Positions 27,645 through 39,572 are shown, numbered from the stretch's first letter. The stretch: DNA of 64,000 bases from Bifidobacterium minimum (GCF_000741645.1 NZ_JGZD01000007.1:62001-126000), one strand, 5' to 3'. Notes: generated from the sequence alone by a model not told the origin. Translations and numbers: made by a program.

Positions 27645-29087
27645 ATGCGTAAAGCCAAAATCGTCGACACCATCGGTCCCGCTACCGAATCGCTGGAGAA
27701 CATCACCAAGCTCGTCGAGGCCGGAATGGACGTTGCGAGGCTCAACCGTTCGCACGGAACTCCGGAAGATCATCTCAAGGTCTACAACAACGTCCGTGAG
27801 GCCTCCAAGGCCACGGGCCGCAATGTGGCCGTTCTCGTCGACCTGCAGGGGCCGAAGATCCGTTGCGGCTGGTTCAAGAAGAACGCCGATGGCGAGGACA
27901 AGGTCCAGCTCACGGAGGGCCAGGAGTTCGTCATCACCACCGATGACGTCGAAGGCGACGAGACCATCACCTCCACCACGTTCAAGGGTCTTCCCGGTGA
28001 TTGCCATGCGGGCGACCCCATCCTCATCGATGACGGCAAGGTCCGTCTCGAGGTGACGAAGGTCGAGGGCAACAACGTCCACACCAAGGTGGTCGTCGCG
28101 GGTCCCGTCTCCAGCCATAAGGGCATCAATCTTCCCGGCGTCGCAGTGAGCCTTCCGGCTCTGACGGAGAAGGACGAGGCGGATCTGCGCTGGGGAATCC
28201 AGACCGGCGCGGACATCATCGCCATGTCCTTCGTGCGTTTCGCCACGGACATCGACCGCGCCCACGAGATCATGGACGAGGAGGGACGCCGCATCCCGAT
28301 CGTCGCCAAAATCGAGAAGCCCCAGGCGGTCGAGAATCTCGAGGAGATCGTCAAGGCATTCGATGGCATCATGGTCGCCCGTGGCGACATGGCCGTCGAG
28401 ATGCCGTTCGAGGAGGTCCCGCTGGTCACCAAGCGGTGCATCGAGCTCGCTCGTCAATACGCCAAGCCGGTGATCGTCGCGACCGAGGTCCTGGGATCCA
28501 TGGTGCATTCCCCGGTGCCGTCCCGCGCGGAGGCCTCCGACTGCGCCAACGCCATTCTTGATGGCGCGGACGCGACCATGACGTCCAACGAGACCGCGGT
28601 GGGCGATTACCCCGTCGATACCGTCAAGACGATGAGCCGCATCTCCGGATATGCCACCGAGCACGGATACGACCGCATCCCCAATCTCAAGAACCTTGAT
28701 ATGTCGAGCACGGGTGCCGTGTCATCCGCGGCCGTCGATCTTGCCGAGAAGCTCAATGCCAAGGCGATCGTGGCCTTCACGCAGACCGGCAGCACCGTGC
28801 ATCGCGTCTCCCGCGAGCGTCCCGCCTCGCCGATCTACGGCATCACCAACAACTTCCACACCTTCCACTGGCTGGCGCTCAGCTGGGGAACCGAGGCGTT
28901 CCTGGTCGATGAGGATTACCACGGCAAGAGCCGCAAGGATCTGATGATCTATACGGATGAGGTCCTCCGTTCCGCGGGCAAGGTCTCCAACGGTGACAAG
29001 ATCGTCGTTCTCAGCTCCGCCCAGGGGGATCACCAGCCCGGCCGCACGGATTCGATCTACGTTCACACCGTGGGCGCCTGCGACTGA
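27645..29087 (+). CDS. pyk: Pyruvate kinase
   Basis: Pyruvate kinase forms pyruvate and ATP from phosphoenolpyruvate and ADP. From the ATG at 27645 (MRKAKIVDTIGPATE, 480 residues) with AGGAG 12 bases upstream; an upstream in-frame ATG at 27588 lies in the leader. Domains seen are the barrel with LNRSHGT, metal and substrate residues in VAKIEKPQA and VARGDMAVEMP, the B domain, and the C-terminal regulatory domain. The operator-like site upstream suggests control by carbon source. A terminator follows. Confidence 0.96.
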   Translation: MRKAKIVDTIGPATESLENITKLVEAGMDVARLNRSHGTPEDHLKVYNNVREASKATGRNVAVLVDLQGPKIRCGWFKKNADGEDKVQLTEGQEFVITTDDVEGDETITSTTFKGLPGDCHAGDPILIDDGKVRLEVTKVEGNNVHTKVVVAGPVSSHKGINLPGVAVSLPALTEKDEADLRWGIQTGADIIAMSFVRFATDIDRAHEIMDEEGRRIPIVAKIEKPQAVENLEEIVKAFDGIMVARGDMAVEMPFEEVPLVTKRCIELARQYAKPVIVATEVLGSMVHSPVPSRAEASDCANAILDGADATMTSNETAVGDYPVDTVKTMSRISGYATEHGYDRIPNLKNLDMSSTGAVSSAAVDLAEKLNAKAIVAFTQTGSTVHRVSRERPASPIYGITNNFHTFHWLALSWGTEAFLVDEDYHGKSRKDLMIYTDEVLRSAGKVSNGDKIVVLSSAQGDHQPGRTDSIYVHTVGACD

Positions 29088-29190
29088 TACCGCCCGTCGC
29101 CCATCGTCCGTCGCCCGCAAGGCACAGGGACGTAAAGATTACGGTGACGTAAAGATACAGGGCAATAAAGATACAGGGCAGGAAGAATCA

Positions 29191-29231
29191 GGAAGGGCCC
29201 GCACAACAGGAATAGTTGTGCGGGCCCTTCC
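29191..29231 (+). terminator. Hairpin terminator between pyk and the convergent Nudix-like gene
   Basis: A perfect 17-bp stem (GGAAGGGCCCGCACAAC paired with GTTGTGCGGGCCCTTCC) with a 7-base loop. Its symmetry and position between convergent genes suggest it can stop transcription from both sides. No long T-run follows. Confidence 0.85.
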
Positions 29232-29298
29232 CTATGCGCGGACCGCGCCGACGTGGTCTATGCCGGTCGGGCCGTCCGCGCGGTCATCGTCATTCGGG

Positions 29299-29910
29299 TC
29301 ATTCCGCGGAGGGGCCGGTCTGGGGATGCCGCAGTCCCTCATGCAGCCGCATGATCGCTATGATCGATTTCGCATCGATGACCACGCCCCTGATCACCAT
29401 GTCGTAGGCATCGTCAGGGGAGACGAGGCGAACGTTGGACCTCGGTGATTCCGGCCCTATCTCACCACGGTCGACGGTGCTCAGATCCGTTGCGTAGAAC
29501 AGCGAGGTGTGCTGCGTGGAGAAGCTGGGAGTGTTGAGGAAACGCATGAACTGCGAGATGTGCCCGGCGTCGTATCCGGCCTCCTGACGGAGTTTTCGCA
29601 GCGCGACGTCGACAGGTTTCTCGTGGTCCAGATGGGCGTGCCCGGCGGGAATCTCCAACGTCCACCGATGGCTGGGAAGCCGGTACTGCTCCACGAGCGG
29701 AATGCTTCCATCCGGGGTCTGTGCCAGAATCCCGATGGTGTCCCCGTGGTTCTCGCGCAGGATCAGGCGATCGAATCGCGACGACGTCGACGAGCTCAGT
29801 GACACGCGCTCCACGGTGAAGTAATGACCGTCGATGAGCTGCTCCCTGGATTGCTCCCTGACGGGCGCGGGACGCCATGGATCGAACCGGCGATAAGTTT
29901 TCTTGTTCAT
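29299..29910 (-). CDS. Nudix-fold protein with degenerate Nudix box
   Basis: The 203-residue protein has the fold layout of an ADP-ribose-pyrophosphatase-type Nudix hydrolase (QYRLPSHRWTLEIPAGHAHL, then a helix, then FMRFLNTPSFSTQHTS). The catalytic helix, normally REUxEE, reads RKLRQE here, so two of the three metal-binding glutamates are Lys and Gln. It is therefore likely not a normal nucleotide pyrophosphatase and may have become a binding or regulatory protein. The start has GAGGAG 8 bases upstream. A Nudix protein with an intact box lies at 35.3 kb. Confidence 0.7.
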   Translation of the reverse strand: MNKKTYRRFDPWRPAPVREQSREQLIDGHYFTVERVSLSSSTSSRFDRLILRENHGDTIGILAQTPDGSIPLVEQYRLPSHRWTLEIPAGHAHLDHEKPVDVALRKLRQEAGYDAGHISQFMRFLNTPSFSTQHTSLFYATDLSTVDRGEIGPESPRSNVRLVSPDDAYDMVIRGVVIDAKSIIAIMRLHEGLRHPQTGPSAE

Positions 29911-30125
29911 GGCAACTCCTCGTCACATCACTGATCAACAGGCCGTCAAGTTCAATGGACGCCTGTCTGAAACCCTTTCCCATTGTAAGGCTCCGCGACG
30001 TGAAACGCCGTGGGCGCAAGAGGCCATACCGGTCCGTATGCCTCGACGACACACGGCGTCAGGGGTGCTGATATGCTTATCTGCGTGATGTGCGACGGGT
30101 GGTCGGGAAGGCTGCCGCCGTGACC

Positions 30126-30199
30126 GCCCCTGTATCCCAATTGGTAGAGGAAGCAGCCTCAAAATCTGCACAGTGTGGGTTCGAGTCCCACCGGGGGCA
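30126..30199 (+). tRNA. tRNA with anticodon CAA (Leu), short variable arm
   Basis: A 74-base cloverleaf: acceptor GCCCCTG/CGGGGGC, T arm GTGGG-TTCGAGT-CCCAC and an anticodon loop CTCAAAA giving anticodon CAA (30160-30162), which reads UUG leucine. CCA is not encoded. The anticodon stem has one mismatch at its closing base pair and the D stem is short. The variable arm is only 5 bases, whereas leucine tRNAs usually have a long one, so the amino acid identity needs checking. It lies 75 bases before the ANTAR regulator gene. Confidence 0.7.
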
Positions 30200-30274
30200 C
30201 GTGTGAGTGTATGGCGCATGAGGTCGTCGCCGATGCCGGAGAGTGGATCCAGCGTCCGTTGGAAAGAGGTTGAT

Positions 30275-31096
30275 ATGCCCACGAGGAAGAGGAACAACGA
30301 ATCAGCGACCGGCGTGGATAACGAGGTTCTCACCCCTGAGGAGCTCAAAGCCGTGACGCAGGCCGTCGACACCGAAGCCAAGGATGACGAGGTCGTGTCC
30401 GCTCCGGCGACACCGTCCAGAACGTCGAGCCATCCCACGGTGGTTGTGGCCGAGGACGAGTCCGTCAATCGCATGGATCTGGTGGCCATGCTTGAGGACA
30501 ACGGCTATAAGGTGGTCGGCCAGGCCGCCAACGGCGAGGAGGCGGTGGAGCTCACGCGGAAGCTGCGCCCGGATGTCGTCTGCATGGATGTCAAGATGCC
30601 CCGTATGGATGGCATCGCCGCCGCTGGAACGATCTGCGACGAGAACATCGCGCCGGTGGTCATGCTCACCGCGTTCTCTCAGCCCGATCTGGTCAAGAAG
30701 GCCACCGGTGCGGGCGCGATGGCGTATGTGACCAAGCCGTATGAGGAGTCGAAGCTTCTTCCGGCGCTCGAGGTCGCCATGGGACGTTTCAACGAGATCA
30801 ACGACCTTCTGGACAGCGTGGAGGCCAGTGAGCGGCGTCTTCAAGAAGCCGAGGACAGTCTGCGCGTCGCCGAGGAGAAGCTCCGCAAAAGCGAGGAGAC
30901 CCTCGAGGAGCGCAAGCTCGTCGACCGTGCCAAGGGACTTCTCATGGACAAGGCCGATTTCTCGGAGCAGGGCGCCTTCCGATGGATTCAGAAGACATCG
31001 ATGGACCAGCGCATTCCCAAGAAGAGACTTGCGCTGGCGATCATTGCCAAATACGGCGAACCCAAGGAGGACGATGTCCCAGAGGACGAGCAGTAG
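30275..31096 (+). CDS. ANTAR-domain response regulator
   Basis: The 273-residue protein has a receiver domain (about 54-170; EDE 60-62, Asp105 in VCMDVKMP, Lys in YVTKPYEE), a coiled-coil linker (about 175-205) and a C-terminal ANTAR domain that binds paired RNA hairpins and acts as an antiterminator. The N-terminal 50 residues are a low-complexity extension. The ATG at 30275 has GGAAAGAGG upstream. Its gene is directly upstream of polA with a 23-base overlap, an arrangement known in actinobacteria. No cognate kinase gene is adjacent. Confidence 0.9.
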   Translation: MPTRKRNNESATGVDNEVLTPEELKAVTQAVDTEAKDDEVVSAPATPSRTSSHPTVVVAEDESVNRMDLVAMLEDNGYKVVGQAANGEEAVELTRKLRPDVVCMDVKMPRMDGIAAAGTICDENIAPVVMLTAFSQPDLVKKATGAGAMAYVTKPYEESKLLPALEVAMGRFNEINDLLDSVEASERRLQEAEDSLRVAEEKLRKSEETLEERKLVDRAKGLLMDKADFSEQGAFRWIQKTSMDQRIPKKRLALAIIAKYGEPKEDDVPEDEQ

Positions 31097-34000
31097 CCGG
31101 AATCCTGAAACGCACGCGGTGGAGGACACGGGCACGCTGCTCGTCGTCGATGGCCACTCTCTGGCCTTCCGCGCCTTCTTCGCGCTTCCGGCCGATAATT
31201 TCAGCACATCCTCGGGTATGGCCACCAACGCGATATGGGGCTTCGCTTCGATGCTGTCGCAGGTCATACAGACCGAAAAACCCGATCATCTGGCCGTCGC
31301 CTTCGACGTCAAGGGCGGGACGTTCCGCAACACGCTCCTTCCTCAGTACAAGGGAACCCGCGACGCGGCTCCCGAGGAGCTGCTCCCGCAGCTTCCTCTG
31401 ATCCAGCGCATGCTCATGGCTCTGGGCGTGGTCTATATCGAGAAGCCCGGCTATGAGGGCGACGACATCATCGGAACCCTCGCGAGCATGGGCGAGAAGG
31501 CCGGCCTGCGCACTTTGGTTCTGTCCGGGGACCGCGACGCCTTCCAACTCATCGACGACGACATCACCGTCCTCTATCCCGGCCATCATTTCAAGGACCT
31601 CCACCACATGACCGCCGCGGCGGTCATCGAGAAGTATCACGTCACGCCCACGCAGTATCCCGATCTCGCGGCCCTGCGCGGCGAGACCGCGGACAACATC
31701 CCCGGCGTTCCCGGAGTCGGCGACGGATACGCCGCGAAATGGATCGCGAAGTACGGATCCCTTCAGGGGATAGTCGAGAACGCGGAGTCCATCGGCGGCA
31801 AGAAGGGCGAATCCCTGCGGGAGAATATCGACCAGGTCCTGCTCAACCGCAAGGTCAACGCCTTGGTGAGGGATCTGGATCTGGGCGTGGACATTGACGC
31901 CATGACGTTCGGGCATCCCGACAGGAAGGCGCTGACGGAGCTTTTCCATGAACTGGAGTTCGGGGAGAGGACCATGCGCAGGGTCCTGGATGCCTTTGAC
32001 GCCGGGGGAGACGATTCAGACTCCGGCGTTGAGCCGGCCGCGGAGTTGGACATGCCGCGGATCGAGATCGTCTCGACGGCGGATCAGCTTCGCGCATGGG
32101 CGGCACAATGCCATGCGGGTGATGTCGGCGCCACCGATGCCGCGGCATCCGTCGCAGGTGCCGGCGCTGCCTCCGACCCGGGGCCCTCCGACCGAGATAT
32201 TCCCATGCCCGGGGAGGATGGGCTCCCCGCCATCGACCAGAGGGTCGGATCACCCACCATCGAATCCGCCATCACGGTGCATGCCGAGGGATGTCCCAAG
32301 CCCGGTGGCGAAAGTCTTGAGACGCTGGTCCTGATGGACGGCGGGCGCGCTGCGGTTATCGAGGCGGCTGACATCGAGGTGGCTGACATCGAGGTGGCTG
32401 ACATCGAGGTGGCTGACATCGAGGTGGACGACATCGAGGTGGACGACACCGAGCCGTCCGCAGCGGCGCGGCCCGGAACAGCAGCGGCGCAATCTGGAAC
32501 GGCTCGGTCGGGAACGTTGCGTGACGCTCTGTCCGACGCTCTGTCCTCATGGGAGGACCGGGTGATCGTCCATGGATACAAGGAGCATCTCCACATACTC
32601 GGCGCATGGGGAATCGGTATGCCCCGACCGGTGTTCGACACGAAGCTCGGCGCGTATCTTGACCAACCGGATTTCCACGCGGACACGGTGGAGCAGTGCG
32701 CGGCGCATTTCCTCGACGTTCATGTGGACGATCCCGACGAGGAGCCGGCGCAGGGAACGCTTGACATCGACGGCACGACGGACGATGAGTCGGATGACCG
32801 CACCGCAGGGCGGAACGCCGTGCGGGAGAAGGCCGTGCGACACGCGGCCATCGTTCACGCGTTGGCGGTGAAGCTGGGCGCGGTTCTTGATGAGAGGCAT
32901 CAATATGGGCTGCTGACGACCATCGAGCTGCCCGTGTCCCAGTCGCTGTACGGCATGGAGGTCGCGGGCGCCCGCGTCGACGCGGAACGCATAGACGATC
33001 TTCTGAAGCAGTTCACGGCGGACGCCGAACAGGCCCAGAGCATCGCATGGGAGGCTGCGGGGCGCGAGGTGAACCTGCAAAGCCCCAAACAGCTCCAAAG
33101 CGTGCTTTTCGACGAGCTTGGCCTTCGTCCCACCCGCAGAACGAAAACCGGCGCCCGGACGACCAGCGCCGCCGCGTTGCAGGACCTGTACGTGCATTCG
33201 GCGGGCAACGAGCGCGCCAACACCTTTCTGGGAGCGCTGCTTCGCCATCGGGAGACGAACAAGCTCAAGCAGATCGTCCAGACGCTGATCGACTCCATCA
33301 ACCCACGGGATGGACGGATCCACACCACCTATGAGCAGACGGTGGCCGCGACGGGACGTCTGAGCTCGACCGATCCGAACCTGCAGAACATCCCCAACAG
33401 AAACACCGAGGGCCGTGAGATCAGGTCCGTGTTCGTGCCGGGGGAGGGATACGAGTCGCTTCTCAGCTGCGACTACTCGCAGGTCGAGCTGCGCATCATG
33501 GCCGACCTGTCCGGCGACGAGGCGTTGATCGAGGCCTTCCGCTCGGGGGCCGATTTCCATCGCTATGTGGCCAGCCTCGTATACCAGATTCCGGTCGAGG
33601 ACATCTCCTCCGACCAGCGAGGCCACGTCAAGGCCATGAGCTACGGGCTCGCCTACGGACTGAGCACCTACGGGCTGGCCAGGCAGCTGGGAGTCAGTCC
33701 GGCGGCCGCCGACGTGCTCAAGGAGAAGTACTTCGCCACGTTCGGCAAGGTCCATGACTATCTCGAGTCCCTTGTCGCGGGCGCGCGGGACAAGGGCTAT
33801 ACGGAGACGATGTTCGGACGCCGTCGGTATTTCCCGGCTTTGCGCTCCACCAACAGGGCGGCGCGTGAGGCGGCCGAGCGTGGAGCCCTGAACGCGCCCA
33901 TCCAAGGATCGGCGGCGGACATCATGAAGCTTGCCATGATCCGTGCCACGCGCTCATTGCGGGCGGCGGGTCTGCGCAGCCGCGTCATCCTCCAGATTCA

Positions 34001-34148
34001 CGACGAGCTCGTGGTGGAGGTCGCCGCGGGTGAGCTCGACCGGGTGGAGCAGGTGGTTCGCGACGCGATGGAGAACGCGGTGTCGTTGGCCGTGCCTTTG
34101 AGCGTGTCCGTAGGAGTGGGTGCCGACTGGCAGTTGGCCGCACATTAG
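31074..34148 (+). CDS. polA: DNA polymerase I
   Basis: PolA fills gaps in repair and removes Okazaki RNA. From the ATG at 31074 (AAGGAGG just before it) the protein has 1,024 residues, longer than the usual about 950. The N-terminal 5'-3' exonuclease (1-330) has GDRDAFQLID and ETADNIPGVPG. The middle 3'-5' exonuclease-like region lacks the metal-binding carboxylates and holds a repetitive acidic insert (about 430-460). The polymerase domain has motif A CDYSQVELR, motif B KAMSYGLAYG and motif C IHDELV. A Tyr in motif B is the form linked to dideoxynucleotide sensitivity. Overlaps the ANTAR gene. Confidence 0.95.
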   Translation: MSQRTSSSRNPETHAVEDTGTLLVVDGHSLAFRAFFALPADNFSTSSGMATNAIWGFASMLSQVIQTEKPDHLAVAFDVKGGTFRNTLLPQYKGTRDAAPEELLPQLPLIQRMLMALGVVYIEKPGYEGDDIIGTLASMGEKAGLRTLVLSGDRDAFQLIDDDITVLYPGHHFKDLHHMTAAAVIEKYHVTPTQYPDLAALRGETADNIPGVPGVGDGYAAKWIAKYGSLQGIVENAESIGGKKGESLRENIDQVLLNRKVNALVRDLDLGVDIDAMTFGHPDRKALTELFHELEFGERTMRRVLDAFDAGGDDSDSGVEPAAELDMPRIEIVSTADQLRAWAAQCHAGDVGATDAAASVAGAGAASDPGPSDRDIPMPGEDGLPAIDQRVGSPTIESAITVHAEGCPKPGGESLETLVLMDGGRAAVIEAADIEVADIEVADIEVADIEVDDIEVDDTEPSAAARPGTAAAQSGTARSGTLRDALSDALSSWEDRVIVHGYKEHLHILGAWGIGMPRPVFDTKLGAYLDQPDFHADTVEQCAAHFLDVHVDDPDEEPAQGTLDIDGTTDDESDDRTAGRNAVREKAVRHAAIVHALAVKLGAVLDERHQYGLLTTIELPVSQSLYGMEVAGARVDAERIDDLLKQFTADAEQAQSIAWEAAGREVNLQSPKQLQSVLFDELGLRPTRRTKTGARTTSAAALQDLYVHSAGNERANTFLGALLRHRETNKLKQIVQTLIDSINPRDGRIHTTYEQTVAATGRLSSTDPNLQNIPNRNTEGREIRSVFVPGEGYESLLSCDYSQVELRIMADLSGDEALIEAFRSGADFHRYVASLVYQIPVEDISSDQRGHVKAMSYGLAYGLSTYGLARQLGVSPAAADVLKEKYFATFGKVHDYLESLVAGARDKGYTETMFGRRRYFPALRSTNRAAREAAERGALNAPIQGSAADIMKLAMIRATRSLRAAGLRSRVILQIHDELVVEVAAGELDRVEQVVRDAMENAVSLAVPLSVSVGVGADWQLAAH
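32367..32453 (+). repeat. In-frame 15-bp minisatellite inside polA
   Basis: Four perfect copies of gctgacatcgaggtg (ADIEV) run from 32367 to 32426, followed by two variants beginning gacgac. The array encodes an acidic spacer in the exonuclease-like region of DNA polymerase I and may change length by slippage. Confidence 0.9.
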
Positions 34149-34306
34149 CCTCATTGGACCATTGCCTCATTGGACCACGGTGTTTGCGGGTATCCGGCCG
34201 GATCCGTGGGGTTGTGGATCGTGCGTCCGCAGGCGGTTGCGTTCGGGGTCTTCGAGACCCCGCCGGAGTCCCGTCGTCGTTGTGGTGCTGGAAGGAGTCG
34301 ATCGTC

Positions 34307-35275
34307 ATGGTGAGATTGTCACGGGTCGTCGAGGCGTTGGAGATGCTGTATCCGCTGCGATGGGCGGAGGACTGGGACCATCCAGGTCTGATCGTGGGCA
34401 TGGGTGACGACGAGGTCCGTACCATCGCCTTCGCCGTCGATCCCACGGCCGCCGTCGTTGATGCGGCCATCGGGCGGGGAGCCGATCTTCTCGTATGCCA
34501 CCATCCTCTGCTGTTCCGTTCCGTGCATGAGGTTTCCGGACTTCCATATGCCGGAGGGGCTTCGCACGGCGCCCTTGTCGCGAAGCTGTATCGCGCGGGT
34601 TGCGGATTGTGGGTCGGGCACACCAACGCCGATGCATCCTTGCGTGGCGTGGGACAGGCCGCGGCGGACGCGTTCGGCATCGTCGATCAGCGTCCCCTCG
34701 TGCCGGCGAGGGCGCCGGACGGGCATTCTGTCGTACAAGGCGGTGACGACGATGGCTCGCTCTCCATATCCGGTCACGCGGGTCGCGACGGGACGGACCG
34801 GCGGTCGACGTTCGAACCGGGATTGGGCCGTGTGGGTCGTCTTCGCGAGCCGCTGCCCTTTGCCGATTTCGTTCGGAGGGTGGCAGAGGCGCTGCCGCCG
34901 ACGCCCTTGGGCGTTCAGGCGGCCGGGGATCCGGATGCGCTGGTCCGTACGGTCGCCGTGCTTCCCGGATCCGGGGACTCGCTGTTCGATGAGGTGCGCG
35001 CGGCCGGTGTGGACGTGTACGTCACCAGCGATCTGAGGCACCATCCCGCCACGGATGCCATCGAACGCGCGCGATTCGAGGCGCGCGTGACCACGGATGG
35101 CGATCATACCGTCCGTCCGATGCTTATCAATACCCCTCATTCGGCCATCGAATCCCTCTGGCTTGGTTACGCGGTCGAGGACGTCCCCGATCAGGTCGAA
35201 CGCCTCACCGGCGAGAGACCCGGGGTCTTCCGGGTGGGGATCACGACCGATCCCTGGACCATGGTGGTGCGCTGA
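34307..35275 (+). CDS. Nif3-like dinuclear metal centre hexameric protein
   Basis: Nif3/GTP cyclohydrolase I-type proteins form hexamers with two metal ions per subunit. The ATG at 34307 has GGAAGGAG 10 bases upstream and gives 322 residues; an earlier in-frame start at 34154 lies far upstream with no support. Metal ligand motifs are LVCHHPLLF (about 65-73) and GHTNADAS (about 104-111). Function in cells is not clearly known. It follows polA on the same strand. Confidence 0.88.
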   Translation: MVRLSRVVEALEMLYPLRWAEDWDHPGLIVGMGDDEVRTIAFAVDPTAAVVDAAIGRGADLLVCHHPLLFRSVHEVSGLPYAGGASHGALVAKLYRAGCGLWVGHTNADASLRGVGQAAADAFGIVDQRPLVPARAPDGHSVVQGGDDDGSLSISGHAGRDGTDRRSTFEPGLGRVGRLREPLPFADFVRRVAEALPPTPLGVQAAGDPDALVRTVAVLPGSGDSLFDEVRAAGVDVYVTSDLRHHPATDAIERARFEARVTTDGDHTVRPMLINTPHSAIESLWLGYAVEDVPDQVERLTGERPGVFRVGITTDPWTMVVR

Positions 35276-35326
35276 CGGAAAAGCGACGGCGGTTTGCGGG
35301 AACGCGGGGACGGGAGAAACGGAGAA

Positions 35327-36085
35327 ATGATGGCTGATCATCGTCATGGCATCGGATGCGGAGACGCGAACGGCACAATGGACGGCACTGCGAATGGCAC
35401 CGTGAAGGGGACGACGGCATCGGCGGTGCCGACGGACGCGCGGATTGCGGGTATGCGCGTCGATAGGATTCCCGCGGAGGTCTCCAGACGTTTGACCGAG
35501 TCCTCCGATGGAGTTGATATGGACGCCGAACCGAGAATCGCCGGCAGCGAGACCGTCTATTCGGGGCCCATCTTCGACATCCAGAACGTGATCATCGATC
35601 TCCCGACGACGTCGGGGGGAGCGGATCGCATCCAGCGCCAGCTCATCCATCATGCGCCCTGCGTGGTCATGCTGGTGCATGACGTCGAGCGCGACCTCTA
35701 TCTGCTTGAACGCGAGTACCGGATAGGGTCGCATGGATTCGTGCCGGGACTGCCGGCGGGTCTTATCGATCCGGGCGAGGACGTGGAGCATGCGGCCATG
35801 CGCGAGCTTGCCGAGGAGACCGGCGTGGTGGTCGAAGGTCCGGATGACGTGCGCATCGAACGCGTGGAGGACTGCTACTCGTCCGAGGGCATGACCGACG
35901 AGCTAGCGCATATCATGATCGTGCGTCTGCGGCGATTCACGATGAAGCCGCGCCATTTCGACGACAGCGAGCATGTGGAGTCCGCATGGGTGACGTGGCG
36001 GGAGCTGATGGACTCGCATGTCGCGGCGTCGAACTCGACGATTGCCATACTTCATGAGCGTCTGAGGCGCGAGAGGCGGCGATAG
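35327..36085 (+). CDS. Nudix hydrolase, ADP-ribose pyrophosphatase type
   Basis: The protein has an intact Nudix box, GLIDPGEDVEHAAMRELAEETG (G-x5-E-x7-REL-x-EE), in the second half, which coordinates catalytic Mg. The first 80 residues are low-complexity and not part of the fold, so a start further in is possible. The fold is the ADP-ribose pyrophosphatase type (LEREYRIG and PGLPAGLIDPG). ATG at 35327 follows GGAG; an in-frame TTG further upstream is less likely. Substrate is inferred from family only. Confidence 0.85.
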   Translation: MMADHRHGIGCGDANGTMDGTANGTVKGTTASAVPTDARIAGMRVDRIPAEVSRRLTESSDGVDMDAEPRIAGSETVYSGPIFDIQNVIIDLPTTSGGADRIQRQLIHHAPCVVMLVHDVERDLYLLEREYRIGSHGFVPGLPAGLIDPGEDVEHAAMRELAEETGVVVEGPDDVRIERVEDCYSSEGMTDELAHIMIVRLRRFTMKPRHFDDSEHVESAWVTWRELMDSHVAASNSTIAILHERLRRERRR

Positions 36086-36124
36086 CGTTCCGGGCGATGG
36101 CGTCCATTAGGTGGAGGTTGTCGG

Positions 36125-38323
<2,199 letters not shown>

Positions 38324-38378
38324 CCGGTCGAATAACTGACCGGAGGCGCCGGCACTTCCCGTCCGGCACCTCCCGTTC

Positions 38379-39572
38379 TCAGCGTTGCGTGGCCAGTCTG
38401 GAACCGGTGTCGGCGTCGGGATCCGTCCGCTTCTCATCATGGCCGGCGGCGGGGATGACCATCGCGTTCCCCTCGACTACCATGTTCTGGATGTGGCGCA
38501 TCCTGCTTTCCACACGGTCGGCCTCGATGGCCGCGACCTGACGGGTGAAGACCATGAACCACGCCATGAATAGCAGCCCCGCGACGCCCTCGACGTTGGT
38601 GAGGGTGTTGCCGCCGGCGAGCCATAGTCCTCCCGCCACGCAGCATACGACGATGATCGCGTCCGACATCACGTACATGGCCCGTGAGAACTGCGGAGCC
38701 ACCCATGGCAGTCCCACGAGAAGCACGCCCATCACGCAGGGGAGACCGCGCGCGAACACGTTGTGCAGGATGGGATGGGGCGTGTACCGGAAGGCCCCGA
38801 TGCCGATGAAGGCGATGCCGGACAGGATGAGGAGCACCCCGAGGATGATCGTTCGCGTGCGGAAATGTTTGGCCTCCACATCGGTGGCGCGGCCGTTGTC
38901 CGTGAGATGCAGCCTGTGCAGCCGTTCGGTGGTGATGAGCTCCGACAGCGCGAAGTACGTGATGATGATGACGCAGACCCCGGCGAGCATAAGGGTCGAG
39001 TTGAACATGCGCGCCGCGAAGGTGGTGCGGTCTCCCAGCTGGGAGAAATTGTTGCCGGACCAATACGGGTCGTCGCTGGTCAGACCCGCGGTGGTCACGC
39101 CTGCGACGACGAACAGGGGGAGGAGTCCGGACAGCGTCTTGGCGTCCATCAGCGTCGCCTGAACGAAGGTAAAATAGCCGGCGATGCCTGCGAACGCGGC
39201 GCACAGACCGGAAAGATAGTCGTTGGTCGTGCGGCCGAGCAGTTCGTTCATCATTCCGAGCATCATGAAGGACGCGAGGAACAGCGTCGAGGCGTAGACG
39301 GTCGACAGGGCGGCGATCTCGATCACGCGGCGGATGGGGGTGAGCCAGCCGAACCGCAGATTCCATGAGCGTGACTGGCGTGCGTAGCCGATGGCGAACG
39401 AGAGCGTTCCGCAGGCGGCGATGATGGCCGAGCAGATCAGATACAGCCGTTGACTCACCTGCCAGATGGCCGGGGCGAATGCAAGGAAGACCGTCATCCC
39501 CGCGTATCCGACGCCCGCGCAGATGAGGCTGGACACCAGTCCCGCGGTTTCGGCTCGCTGATGTCGTCCCAT
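38379..39572 (-). CDS. Multi-pass membrane protein of unknown function
   Basis: The 397-residue protein has about ten hydrophobic helices, with charged residues mostly at loop ends and a hydrophilic C-terminus. The start has GGGAGG 6 bases upstream. No transport or enzyme motifs are recognised. It is convergent with glgX. Confidence 0.7.
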   Translation of the reverse strand: MGRHQRAETAGLVSSLICAGVGYAGMTVFLAFAPAIWQVSQRLYLICSAIIAACGTLSFAIGYARQSRSWNLRFGWLTPIRRVIEIAALSTVYASTLFLASFMMLGMMNELLGRTTNDYLSGLCAAFAGIAGYFTFVQATLMDAKTLSGLLPLFVVAGVTTAGLTSDDPYWSGNNFSQLGDRTTFAARMFNSTLMLAGVCVIIITYFALSELITTERLHRLHLTDNGRATDVEAKHFRTRTIILGVLLILSGIAFIGIGAFRYTPHPILHNVFARGLPCVMGVLLVGLPWVAPQFSRAMYVMSDAIIVVCCVAGGLWLAGGNTLTNVEGVAGLLFMAWFMVFTRQVAAIEADRVESRMRHIQNMVVEGNAMVIPAAGHDEKRTDPDADTGSRLATQR

